In this document: in pieces, positions 36,224-44,033 of the stretch | Position numbering within the stretch: position 1 is the stretch's first letter | Layout: each line of letters begins with the position of its first letter | Assembly: GCA_028228615.1 (NCBI GenBank) | Contig: JAOJBS010000005.1 | Location: 1-64,000, forward strand | Origin: UBA4421 sp028228615 | GTDB lineage: Bacteria; Pseudomonadota; Gammaproteobacteria; Pseudomonadales; Azotimanducaceae | Direction: 5' to 3' | Length of the DNA stretch: 64,000 nt | Program-made: the position numbers and the translations under genes | The notes under the pieces: model-generated | Seen by the model: only the letters and a program-made list of their open reading frames with translations | Told to the model about the DNA's origin: nothing | Database searches by the model: none

Positions 36224-36514
36224 TTACGCGAACACCCACGAAATCAAGCTAAAAGCACCGACAAACGCGGCAGCCATTAGTATGTATAGCAATACCCATT
36301 CTATTTTCTTTAGTTTTTCTTCGCCGTGCTCTGGCAGATGAGTTTTTATCTGAAAAGACAGCAAACTCGCCATCACAAGTCCTTTACCAACGTCTCCCAA
36401 CAAAACTCCTATTACATTTATAATCTGATAATGAGTTATACAAACCATCACCCCTATAGCTGCCATAAGAACTACCGGTTCCAAATGCTTGCTCGATTTC
36501 CTTGATTTCTGCAA
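36224..36514 (-). CDS. Small three-helix membrane protein, candidate microcin immunity protein
   Basis: Not recognised by family. From the TTG at 36514, which has an AGGGAG site six bases upstream, it encodes 96 residues (the open frame extends 10 codons further). Three hydrophobic segments are visible: VVLMAAIGVMVCITHYQIIN, VIGVLLGDVGKGLVMASLL and WVLLYILMAAAFVGAFSLIS, separated by a Lys-rich N-terminus and a charged loop (HLPEHGEEKLKKIE). It lies on the same strand, 98 bp downstream of the microcin-like gene. Immunity proteins of class II microcins are typically small multi-pass membrane proteins encoded next to the toxin, so that role is inferred from position and topology only. Confidence 0.6.
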   Translation of the reverse strand: MQKSRKSSKHLEPVVLMAAIGVMVCITHYQIINVIGVLLGDVGKGLVMASLLSFQIKTHLPEHGEEKLKKIEWVLLYILMAAAFVGAFSLISWVFA

Positions 36515-36612
36515 ACCACACTCCCTGTTATAAGCGCCAGCCAATACTTATCGCTGTAGAATAAGATGGCCGACGCTTTAAATATTTTAGACAAATCTTG
36601 TTTGACTATACA

Positions 36613-36867
36613 TCAATCATCGTCGTTGCTAGATGCGGCATGTAAACCGGCACCTATACCAGCGCCTATACCAGCACCAACTGCCGCGCCAGCGATACCG
36701 CCAATCAAACCAACACGAGCTCCATGTACAGCTCCTCTCAAAGCCGCACCTGCTATGGCACCACTTCCAGCTAATCCTGCACCAATACCAGCCCCCATTG
36801 CAGCTCCATCTCCAACGTGTAAACCAGCGTTGACATTGCTAACCTCATGACATGATAGTTCTTTCAT
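36613..36867 (-). CDS. Microcin-like (class II) peptide precursor with double-glycine-type leader
   Basis: 84 codons with a clear AGGGA ribosome binding site before the ATG. The first 15 residues (MKELSCHEVSNVNAG) match the export leader pattern of class II microcins and bacteriocins: Leu at -12, Ser -11, Glu -8, Val -7, Val -4, Gly -1, with Ala in place of Gly at -2. The predicted 69-residue product starts LHVGDG, is extremely rich in Gly and Ala in GxxxG zipper arrays (e.g. AGAAVGAGIGAGIGAGLHAA), and ends acidic (SSNDDD). Such peptides are cut and exported by peptidase-containing ABC transporters and usually attack the inner membrane of related bacteria. No homologue is named here because no search was possible. 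Confidence 0.75.
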   Translation of the reverse strand: MKELSCHEVSNVNAGLHVGDGAAMGAGIGAGLAGSGAIAGAALRGAVHGARVGLIGGIAGAAVGAGIGAGIGAGLHAASSNDDD

Positions 36868-37436
36868 TTTTCGTCCCTAAAGTTATGCGGATTTTCAAAC
36901 TAGTTCTAATTACCTACCCTGTCAAAAGAGTAATTTAACTTACTTAACTTACTTAACTAGCGGCATTATTTTTTTGACGGACGGGTCGAAATAGATTGAA
37001 AACATTAGCAGGCGTAGGGGAGCGTAAAATACATGCATTTCAAAACTTCACTTCATTCACTCAGACGACAGTCTTTACCGCGCCGGCCAGCTTCTTTGCA
37101 ACTCCCAGCTCCAGCAGCTTTCATCTAAACACAAATCAAGCAAATCATTAAAAGACTAGCTTAAAACGACTTTAGTTTGGAACGAAGTTTTGGCGTTAAC
37201 CACCTCTGTACACACCCATTGCGGTTTGGCTAAGTATTTCGCGCTGCACCTGTTATTTGGTACTTCGCTCACTATTTGTCTACCTATTAGAGTTAAGTGA
37301 GTCCGGCAAAAGATAGGTCACTTGGCGCTTGAAAATTTGGCGAAATAGATAAGTCAACTCCATCCCTTTGAGAAATTGAAACAAGTCAACCCGCATCAAA
37401 AGATATACGCCAAGGAGCGACTTAAAGTCGAAAGCA
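36868..37436. other. Non-coding or decayed part of the accessory island
   Basis: About 570 bp without a supported gene. AT-rich near 36900-36990, with a threefold TTAACTTAC(TTAACTTAC)TTAACTA direct repeat at about 36935-36960. Short open stretches on the plus strand (for example ending LFGTSLTICLPIRVK near 37300) look like decayed coding sequence but are not identifiable. The promoter of the microcin-like gene should lie in the first 150 bp. Confidence 0.4.
36935..36960. repeat. 9-bp tandem repeat upstream of the microcin-like gene
   Basis: TTAACTTAC is repeated twice with a third partial copy (TTAACTA) about 70-90 bp upstream of the microcin-like start codon. Its position is right for a promoter or operator region, but no factor can be assigned. 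Confidence 0.5.
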
Positions 37437-37538
37437 GATAAAAGAACAGCTCATGTAGATGCAGCAACGGAGTTTGAGATTCTTAACGGCTTGAAGAACA
37501 TAGGGATCACTGAGATTTTTGTGACACACAACCAATAA
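37437..37538 (+). pseudogene. C-terminal remnant of a peptidase-containing ABC peptide exporter (CvaB-like)
   Basis: A 33-codon open stretch reads DKRTAHVDAATEFEILNGLK then NIGITEIFVTHNQ-stop. It fits the end of the nucleotide-binding domain of colicin V-type exporters, from Walker B through the D-loop (DEATSHLD...TE) to the H-switch histidine (ITRIxVAH). The Walker B Glu-Ala has become Lys-Arg, and the expected ~100 residues after and all domains before are missing, so it is non-functional. Exporters of this kind process double-glycine leaders, which ties the fragment to the microcin-like gene 0.6 kb away on the other strand. The match is by memory of the family pattern, not by search. Confidence 0.6.
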
Positions 37539-37549
37539 CAGGTGGGTCC

Positions 37550-37660
37550 ATGAATAAAGAAGGAATTAAGGGTAGAGTTCTATCGATCTGGCAGATACCG
37601 ATAGCGATATCGTGCCTCAAAGCTGGCTACGTGTTATCAGCTTTGCCCAACGCGTATTGA
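37550..37660 (+). CDS. Possible 36-residue peptide
   Basis: ATG preceded at good distance by AGGTGG, opening a frame of 36 codons (MNKEGIKGRVLSIWQIPIAI then SCLKAGYVLSALPNAY). It begins 12 bp after the exporter remnant. In the +1 frame the following 100 bp are also open (VPQSWLRVISFAQRVLIAII), so this may be the frameshifted start of a decayed membrane-protein gene rather than a real peptide. Not recognised. Confidence 0.3.
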   Translation: MNKEGIKGRVLSIWQIPIAISCLKAGYVLSALPNAY

Positions 37661-37789
37661 TAGCTATTATATTTGCACTGCAGAGCTCTCAAATGACTCA
37701 TTACAGGCAAACAGTGCTGCCGGCAAAGTCATTTCCGCAGAGCATTATGACGTATTCCTAACGTCTTGTTATATTTCTAGTAGTCTTAA

Positions 37790-38506
37790 TTAGGAAGTTT
37801 TCCGCCACGGCGAATCGCCATCCACATAAATCGGCAACGCATACTCAGCGTCCTGGGCAGTACCCTCAATATACTGCTGTCGCACCTGACCAAGCATTAC
37901 TCTGGCGTCGGGTATGGGTGTTCCAACACAGTAAGACTCCAGAGCCTTGGGCATCCAACTTGGCATTGCGCCAATGATCTTAAGGGTATGTTCGCCTTGG
38001 GCGGTAATGTCTGCTGCCAGTGCTTCAATCCAATCCGCGGGTTCAAGGAGCAGCTGATCGGCGATGACCGCACTTAGTTCTGCGCCATTTTGCTGGTACA
38101 GCGATACATAATAGGCATCTGCCCGGCTTGGGATAAGCGCCAGCCAATTTGTTGACTCGCCACTGTGACCATAACCGGCCAAGGTCTTGTCTTCAATGGC
38201 ACTGCGCACAAGTACTTCTGAGCCTTTCATGGCCACGACCTTGCTTTGGCTCGCCATAGCGATGCCTTGGGCGACGGAAGCCGCAATGCGTACGCCGGTA
38301 AATGATCCGGGTCCTGCCCCAAAGCCAATAACCTGAATGTCTTGCTTGCTCAGACCCGCACTTTCAAACAGTTCGCTGAGCATGGGTAATATATGCTCAT
38401 TGTGGCTGCGTTCCAGTTTGCGCTGCTGCGAAAAAATGTCCTCGCCTACGGCTAAGGCCAAGCTACAATGGGCGGTCGAAGTTTCTATACATAAGGTATT
38501 TGTCAT
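37790..38506 (-). CDS. tsaB: tRNA N6-threonylcarbamoyladenosine (t6A37) biosynthesis protein TsaB
   Basis: Scaffold partner of TsaD in making t6A at position 37 of ANN-decoding tRNAs. 238 residues from the ATG at 38506 (MTNTLCIETSTAHCSLALAV). The ASKHA-fold motifs are GFGAGPGSFTGVRIAASVAQ and GIAMASQSKVVAM. The C-terminus is YVDGDSPWRKTS, near-identical to the orphan fragment at 35.55 kb. The start overlaps that of the divergent moeA by a few bases. The usual neighbour adk lies on the far side of moeA. Confidence 0.95.
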   Translation of the reverse strand: MTNTLCIETSTAHCSLALAVGEDIFSQQRKLERSHNEHILPMLSELFESAGLSKQDIQVIGFGAGPGSFTGVRIAASVAQGIAMASQSKVVAMKGSEVLVRSAIEDKTLAGYGHSGESTNWLALIPSRADAYYVSLYQQNGAELSAVIADQLLLEPADWIEALAADITAQGEHTLKIIGAMPSWMPKALESYCVGTPIPDARVMLGQVRQQYIEGTAQDAEYALPIYVDGDSPWRKTS

Positions 38507-39735
38507 TGTCACAGCATAGCCAACCGCTGGATTTGGAGGAAGCATTAGCTTCTTTGAAAGCGCAATTGTTACCAATAACTGAGGTAGAGTACTGTGCTTT
38601 ACAACACTGTCGCGGTCGAGTGCTGGCCAAGCCTGTGACCGCGCAACTCAGTTTGCCGCCCTTTCGCGCGTCGGCAATGGACGGATACGCCATCCAAGCT
38701 GGGAAGCATGATCAATTACTGACTGTGATCGGCGAAAGCTTGGCTGGGCACCCTTTCCAAGGCGATATCGGCCCTGAAGAGTGTGTACGCATTTTTACCG
38801 GCGCATTGGTGCCCGCCAATGCCGGTCAGATAATTTTGCAGGAAGAGGTTGCTGAGCGCGAAGGCAACCAAGTGCGTTTTAACGCCCATACGCCTTCTGA
38901 ATCTTACATCCGCCCTATCGGCAACGATCTGAAATTAGGCAGCCAAATCGCCGATCAGGGCGATGTCCTGAATCCTTTTTTGATGGGTAGCCTTGCAAGC
39001 GCTGGGGTCAGCTCGGTAGAAGTTTTTCGTAGGCCTGTTATTGGCGTATTTTCTAGCGGCGATGAACTCAGAGATCCCGGCGTGGAGGTTAAGGATCTAC
39101 TAGAGGGGCAAATTTACGACTCTAATCGCCTCACAGTTATGCAGCTATTGGCAACTATGCCGGTAGAGGTGCGCGATTTGGGCAGGCTAGCCGATGAGGC
39201 TGATATTGTGAGCAAGGCGCTGACAAACGGCGCACAGGTTTGTGATGCCATGATCACCAGTGGCGGCGTCTCAGTGGGCGATGCGGATTACATTAGCGAG
39301 ACCATCGAAAAATTGGGGACACTGGCGTTTTGGCGTCTTAATCTTAAGCCGGGCAAACCTATGGCCTTTGGCAAGATTGAAAACTGCTGGATCTTCGGCC
39401 TACCGGGTAACCCGGTCTCGACCATCGTTACCGCCCTTTTATTGGTTCGCCCTGCGCTCGCGACCCTTGCCGGCACGGTATCTGAGCCACCCTTGCGCAT
39501 TAAGGCCAAGTTAACTACCTCACTGCAACATCAACCCGGGCGGACAGAATATCAGCGCGGTACCTTTACTCAGCTATCGGGTGAATTTATGGTGGGTCAT
39601 ACGGGAGACCAAGGATCAAATCGACTGAGCACGTTTCATCATGCGAACTGCTTGATAGAAGTTGATAAAACCATGGGGGATCTTCAATCAGGGGATTGGG
39701 TGAATATAGTGCCCCTGACTTCTCTGATCAATTGA
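38500..39735 (+). CDS. moeA: Molybdopterin molybdenumtransferase MoeA, TTG start
   Basis: Inserts molybdate into adenylylated molybdopterin. 411 residues. Motifs: SLPPFRASAMDGYAIQ, RIFTGALVPANAGQIILQEE, SGDELRDPG, TSGGVSVGDADYI, LKPGKPMAFG and GLPGNPVST, all typical of MoeA. There is no ATG before the conserved region. The start is TTG at 38500 or TTG at 38506, with AAGG just upstream. Either start lies inside, or immediately against, the divergent tsaB start codon, so the two 5' ends overlap head to head. No other molybdenum cofactor genes are in the window. Confidence 0.94.
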   Translation: MSLSQHSQPLDLEEALASLKAQLLPITEVEYCALQHCRGRVLAKPVTAQLSLPPFRASAMDGYAIQAGKHDQLLTVIGESLAGHPFQGDIGPEECVRIFTGALVPANAGQIILQEEVAEREGNQVRFNAHTPSESYIRPIGNDLKLGSQIADQGDVLNPFLMGSLASAGVSSVEVFRRPVIGVFSSGDELRDPGVEVKDLLEGQIYDSNRLTVMQLLATMPVEVRDLGRLADEADIVSKALTNGAQVCDAMITSGGVSVGDADYISETIEKLGTLAFWRLNLKPGKPMAFGKIENCWIFGLPGNPVSTIVTALLLVRPALATLAGTVSEPPLRIKAKLTTSLQHQPGRTEYQRGTFTQLSGEFMVGHTGDQGSNRLSTFHHANCLIEVDKTMGDLQSGDWVNIVPLTSLIN

Positions 39736-39812
39736 CCGCTCCAATGAATTGACCGGCCTATAACACCCCTGCTGAACCGAGCGCTCAGCGAAGGTCTACT
39801 TACGCAGAAAGC

Positions 39813-40457
39813 CTATTTGCCCGAAGCCAGACCTTCGGATATGGCACTCTGAATAGCAGCAACATCGCCTTGTCCGTTCACTTCAATATAGGCTATTGAA
39901 GGCTGGTCCTTATAATGGGCGATCAGCGGCTGTGTTTGCTCGTAGTAAACGGCTAGACGGTCACGCACAGTTTCCTCCGTGTCATCTTCTCTTTGCACCA
40001 ATGGGTCACCAGATTCGTCGTCCACATCAGCCACTTTGGGTGGGTTATAAATCACATGATAAACCCGCCCAGAGCCCGGGTGCACTCGGCGACCGGTAAT
40101 GCGTTTAATGAGCTCTCCGTCGTCCACTTGAATCTCTACCACGGCATCAATGGGCACACCTGCGGCTTCCATTGCGGCTGCTTGAGGAATGGTTCGAGGG
40201 AATCCATCAAAGAGGAAGCCATCTGCGCAATCAGCTTCTAAAATACGCTCTTTAACCAACGCGATAATAATTTCGTCTGAAACCAAGCCGCCTGAATCCA
40301 TTACAGCCTTAACCCGATTACCCAGCTCACTACCGGAACTCACTGCAGCGCGTAACATATCTCCAGTGGAAATCTGGGGAATGTTCAGCTGTTCTTTTAT
40401 GAACTGCGCTTGGGTACCTTTGCCGGCGCCGGGTGGTCCCAATAAAATTATCTTCAT
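39813..40457 (-). CDS. adk: Adenylate kinase
   Basis: Interconverts AMP + ATP and 2 ADP. 214 residues from the ATG preceded by an AGAGAG site (MKIILLGPPGAGKGTQAQFI); the open frame extends 5 codons further. P-loop GPPGAGKGTQ, AMP-binding STGDMLRAAV and DGFPRTIPQA, and a long LID domain (GRRVHPGSGRVYHVIYNPPK) without zinc cysteines. It has the E. coli length. Downstream of relA after a terminator. Confidence 0.97.
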   Translation of the reverse strand: MKIILLGPPGAGKGTQAQFIKEQLNIPQISTGDMLRAAVSSGSELGNRVKAVMDSGGLVSDEIIIALVKERILEADCADGFLFDGFPRTIPQAAAMEAAGVPIDAVVEIQVDDGELIKRITGRRVHPGSGRVYHVIYNPPKVADVDDESGDPLVQREDDTEETVRDRLAVYYEQTQPLIAHYKDQPSIAYIEVNGQGDVAAIQSAISEGLASGK

Positions 40458-40526
40458 TCTCTCTGTCTCCAAACAGCGTCTGCGTTTAACAATTTGAGCG
40501 CGTCACTTTACCTGATTTTTCGATGC

Positions 40527-40547
40527 AAAAAAGCCGTTGTTAACAGC
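40527..40547 (-). terminator. Intrinsic terminator after relA
   Basis: On the minus strand GCTGTT-AAC-AACGGC forms a six-pair stem (one G-T wobble) with a 3-base loop, followed directly by TTTTTT. It lies 20 bp beyond the relA stop and upstream of adk, so adk should have its own promoter in the remaining ~70 bp. Confidence 0.7.
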
Positions 40548-40566
40548 TCATTCTAAAAGTTGCTTC

Positions 40567-42594
40567 CTAGTGGGTATCCCTCGCCAGTGGTTTGCGAACC
40601 ACTGATTGCACCCCATTTAAATAGTCGATCCTGCTGATCAACTGAAAGTATTGACGCCAATCCTGCAATTCTACCTCTAGGGAAATTTGCGCGTCTGTTA
40701 TGGATTCCATCACTTCGCCGGATGCCGCCAAAATTTGCAGATCCATGGCGGCCACAAGCTGGGTGATATCACTGAGCAGCCCGTGCCTATTTGCGGCGGT
40801 AACACTGATCCCCATGCGTTGAGGGAAAGTAGAGACGAGACCATTAGGTACATTGGCGGCAATTTCCGCTTTTTCCACGCTGCTTTGATCTTCTAGGAAC
40901 TCAGCCATAAGCGCTATGTGGCTTTGCTCGCCGCTGCTCACAGCGCGCAGCATGGCGTCCACGTCCATGTAATTGGTGCCCTCACGAAGAACCTCAAGTT
41001 GTGCATCTGAAAAAGCATCAAGACCAATACTGGCCGCCAAGGTTTGAATCAGTTGCAACCCAACTTCGGGTTCTAAATTTGCCGCCTTGGAACGATATTG
41101 GGTGACAATTTTTGCCTTTGCCCTGTGTGTGCGGACAAACCCAAGGGTAGGTTCCAGCCACTCTCTATATGGCCCGAGATTTTCACCATTGCTGTCACCG
41201 CGCATAACTCGAACCTGCTGACCGGTCTTGAGTTCAGTGTATAACGGCACTTCCACGCCATTCACAATGCCCCCAACACAGCCATGACCAAGGTCCGTGT
41301 GTACGCGATAAGCAAAATCCAATACAGTCGCACCTGCGGATAAATCTAGAACGTGGCCTTTTGGCGTGGAAACAAAAATGCGCTCCTCGCTGATTCGTTG
41401 TCTGAGTAGAGAGACTAAATCTTCTGTATCACCCAGGTCTTCGTGCCATTCCAGTACCTGTCGCAGCCAATCCATTTTTGCGGAGAAACTTTCATCTTCA
41501 GAAGCTGATTCTTTGTCACCCACTTTATAGGCCCAATGTGCGCAAACCCCAAGTTCAGCATCTTCGTGCATCTTTCTTGTGCGCACCTGTACTTCAAGCA
41601 CCAAACCATCGTCTGCTGCTATCGCGGTATGAATACTTTGATAACCATTCTCTTTCGGCGCAGCAATGTAGTCGTCAAACTCTGTAGGAATATGTTGCCA
41701 GTGCGTATGAATAATGCCTAAAACGGCATAACAATCGGCCAATGAATCGACAATTATTCTGACCGCGCGAACGTCATAAACCTGTTCAATGGGAATATTC
41801 TTCTTTTGCATCTTGCGCCAGATGCTGAATATATTTTTCGCCCTGCCCCGAACCTCTGCTTCCACTCCGTGCTCAACCAACAATTCGCTAAACTGCGTTG
41901 CCAAAGCTTGAATTTGATTTTCTCGCTCTTGGCGTTTATTGCTGAGCTGCTTCGCAATGCCGAGATATATGTCCTCACGCAAATAACGTAATGACAAATC
42001 TTCCAACTCCCACTTTAGCTGCCACATACCCAAGCGATCTGCGAGTGGGGCAAAAATGGCAGCGGCTTCTTCTGCAATGCGGGTTCTTCTGGTGGGCTCG
42101 TACGCCTTTGCATGACGCAATACCAATACACGTTCGGCCAGTTTAATCACAGCCACGCGAACGTCGTTAACTAACGAGATGAGCATTTTCCGCACATTAT
42201 CCACTTGGCTGCGGCGCTCATTCTCCATCATTTTAGGTGCGGAAATTTGCAGTAAGCTGCTGGTGGCCATTGCACCTACATTCAGCGTCAACTCGCACAC
42301 TTCATCGCCAACTCTAAATCTGAGTTCGGTGTTATCAACAAGAGATTTTCGCCACGCGTGATAACAAATGGCGGCCAGCACTGAAGCCTGATCTAGGCGC
42401 AACTGAGCCACCATCTCAGCAAGCTCTAACCCCTGCAGCAATGATGAATCCGCGATTTCACTCAGCCATAAACATGTTTGAAGTATTTCATCGCGTTCTA
42501 GGTGCGGGCGCTCTGCAACTAATAAATTTGTCCATGCGGCCAGATCCACGCTGCCGTCGGCAAGCTCCGGTAGATTTTTTCTGACACTAACCAT
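40567..42594 (-). CDS. relA: (p)ppGpp synthetase RelA lacking the Cys/zinc-finger region
   Basis: Ribosome-associated synthetase of the stringent-response alarmone. 675 residues against 744 in E. coli. Pseudo-hydrolase N-terminal half without HD residues (VIKLAERVLVLRHAKAYE), synthetase domain (RAKNIFSIWRKMQKKNIP; EFDDYIAAPKENGYQSIHTA with the RelA-type EFDD motif; QVRTRKMHEDAELGVCAHWA), TGS domain (FVSTPKGHVLDLSAGATVLD), helical region, and C-terminal ACT domain (RMGISVTAANRHGLLSDITQ). The conserved zinc-finger/Cys-Cys segment (ARCCQPIPGDEIVGF-type) between helical and ACT domains is missing, with no sign of a frameshift. Downstream of rlmD, as in E. coli. Confidence 0.95.
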   Translation of the reverse strand: MVSVRKNLPELADGSVDLAAWTNLLVAERPHLERDEILQTCLWLSEIADSSLLQGLELAEMVAQLRLDQASVLAAICYHAWRKSLVDNTELRFRVGDEVCELTLNVGAMATSSLLQISAPKMMENERRSQVDNVRKMLISLVNDVRVAVIKLAERVLVLRHAKAYEPTRRTRIAEEAAAIFAPLADRLGMWQLKWELEDLSLRYLREDIYLGIAKQLSNKRQERENQIQALATQFSELLVEHGVEAEVRGRAKNIFSIWRKMQKKNIPIEQVYDVRAVRIIVDSLADCYAVLGIIHTHWQHIPTEFDDYIAAPKENGYQSIHTAIAADDGLVLEVQVRTRKMHEDAELGVCAHWAYKVGDKESASEDESFSAKMDWLRQVLEWHEDLGDTEDLVSLLRQRISEERIFVSTPKGHVLDLSAGATVLDFAYRVHTDLGHGCVGGIVNGVEVPLYTELKTGQQVRVMRGDSNGENLGPYREWLEPTLGFVRTHRAKAKIVTQYRSKAANLEPEVGLQLIQTLAASIGLDAFSDAQLEVLREGTNYMDVDAMLRAVSSGEQSHIALMAEFLEDQSSVEKAEIAANVPNGLVSTFPQRMGISVTAANRHGLLSDITQLVAAMDLQILAASGEVMESITDAQISLEVELQDWRQYFQLISRIDYLNGVQSVVRKPLARDTH

Positions 42595-42671
42595 TGGCTA
42601 CTCCAACAGATGCCACACGCGTTGAAGGGCGCCGCGTAGTGGATAATTTATTCATCGCTTTAACAAGCACT

Positions 42672-44033
42672 TCACTCACCCCGCACAAAATGGCCGATGG
42701 TTTCCACGTGCGCGGTATTTGGAAACATATCGTAAATACCCACTTCGCGGAGCACAAAACCGCTATCCCGAAGGCGCTTAGCGTCGTCTGCAAAAGTCAC
42801 TGGATTGCAAGAAACATAAACAATCTGCTCTAACTCAGGCGCACTCACCCAAGATTCTAAATTAGGTCCGGCACCACTGCGGGGCGGATCTAAAATGAGT
42901 GCTTGCGGAAACTGACCAAAATGCCGCAGCGTTGCCAACATACTGGCGTCCACTTCAGCCGTTGCGGTGTCCGAATAAAGGTCTTCGTCTGCAAAATGAC
43001 AATGGTCTGCAAGGCCATTACGCTGGGCATTATGCTGGCCCATGATCACAGCCTCTTGGCTGCCTTCAATACCTACAACTCGCGCACCAGCGCGGGCAAG
43101 GGGCAGCGTAAAGTTGCCAATACCGCAAAACATATCTGCAACAACTTGGTTGGCAATATCGCCCAGATAGCCCAGTGCCGTGCGCACCAGCTCTCTATTC
43201 ATAAGGGCATTCACTTGCGTAAATTGGTGAGGATAAAATTGTAGACTCAGCCCGTACTCTGGAATTTTATAATCTAGGGGCATAACTTGATCGTTGTCAT
43301 TAAGGCGCGCCAAAGTGTCGTACCCTTTACTTTGGAGTAAAACTTGCACCGGATGATGGGTTTCGAAATGTTGCCAAAGCGCTCGATCATTTTCCGTCAA
43401 TGGCTGTAGGTGGCGAACCAAAATAGCAATACTGTTGTCACCCTGAGCGACTTCCAGTTGAGGCACCGTGTGCGGCTCACTCATCTCGGCAATGGTCTTT
43501 TTCAAATCTGGCAACAGCGCTGACAGTTCTTTAGTAAGGGTCAGGCAATGATCAATGCGCGCAACACGGTTGCTGAAGGATTCGCGAAACCCAACCAGCA
43601 CATTTTCCCCAACAACCCGCACACCCATGCGCGCTTTGCGCCGATAGCCACTGCGCACCAAAGCACTGGGCGCGCGCCACTGGCCAGGCTCTACCTCTAC
43701 ACGCGCTAGCTGTTCAGCCAAATGATTTTGCTTGTGTAATAGCTGAGCTTCAGCGCTCATGTGATGCATAGCACACCCGCCACACCGAGGAAAATATTCG
43801 CAGGCAGAGGGTACGCGGTCTTTGTTCGGCTGTACCTGAGATTCAGCCGCCTCTATCAAGCGACCGTCTGCAAACTTTTTACCACCGCGACGCTTCAAAA
43901 TACGGGCGATCACTCGTTCGCCGGGCAGCGCATTACGGATCCAAATTGGACGTTCGTTTAACGTAGCTCCGCCTAGGCCATCTTCAGACAGGCTCACTAC
44001 ATCTAATTCAACTTCGGTTGGGCTCTTGGCCAT
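42672..44033 (-). CDS. rlmD: 23S rRNA (uracil(1939)-C(5))-methyltransferase
   Basis: SAM- and iron-sulfur-dependent methylase. 453 residues: N-terminal TRAM domain (LDVVSLSEDGLGG), the Fe-S cysteines CEYFPRCGGCAMHHM with the fourth Cys in IDHCLTL, SAM motif VVADMFCGIGNFTLPLARAG, and the catalytic cysteine in VYVSCNPVTFADDAKRL. The 5' end overlaps the 3' end of recO by 26 bp, so the two are likely co-transcribed. Confidence 0.96.
   Translation of the reverse strand: MAKSPTEVELDVVSLSEDGLGGATLNERPIWIRNALPGERVIARILKRRGGKKFADGRLIEAAESQVQPNKDRVPSACEYFPRCGGCAMHHMSAEAQLLHKQNHLAEQLARVEVEPGQWRAPSALVRSGYRRKARMGVRVVGENVLVGFRESFSNRVARIDHCLTLTKELSALLPDLKKTIAEMSEPHTVPQLEVAQGDNSIAILVRHLQPLTENDRALWQHFETHHPVQVLLQSKGYDTLARLNDNDQVMPLDYKIPEYGLSLQFYPHQFTQVNALMNRELVRTALGYLGDIANQVVADMFCGIGNFTLPLARAGARVVGIEGSQEAVIMGQHNAQRNGLADHCHFADEDLYSDTATAEVDASMLATLRHFGQFPQALILDPPRSGAGPNLESWVSAPELEQIVYVSCNPVTFADDAKRLRDSGFVLREVGIYDMFPNTAHVETIGHFVRGE

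Noticed and set aside
36566..36850. Plus-strand Pro/Ala-rich frame opposite the microcin-like gene
   Set aside because: It is the mirror of the Gly/Ala codons on the minus strand and lacks a ribosome binding site; the minus-strand frame has a good site and a leader pattern.
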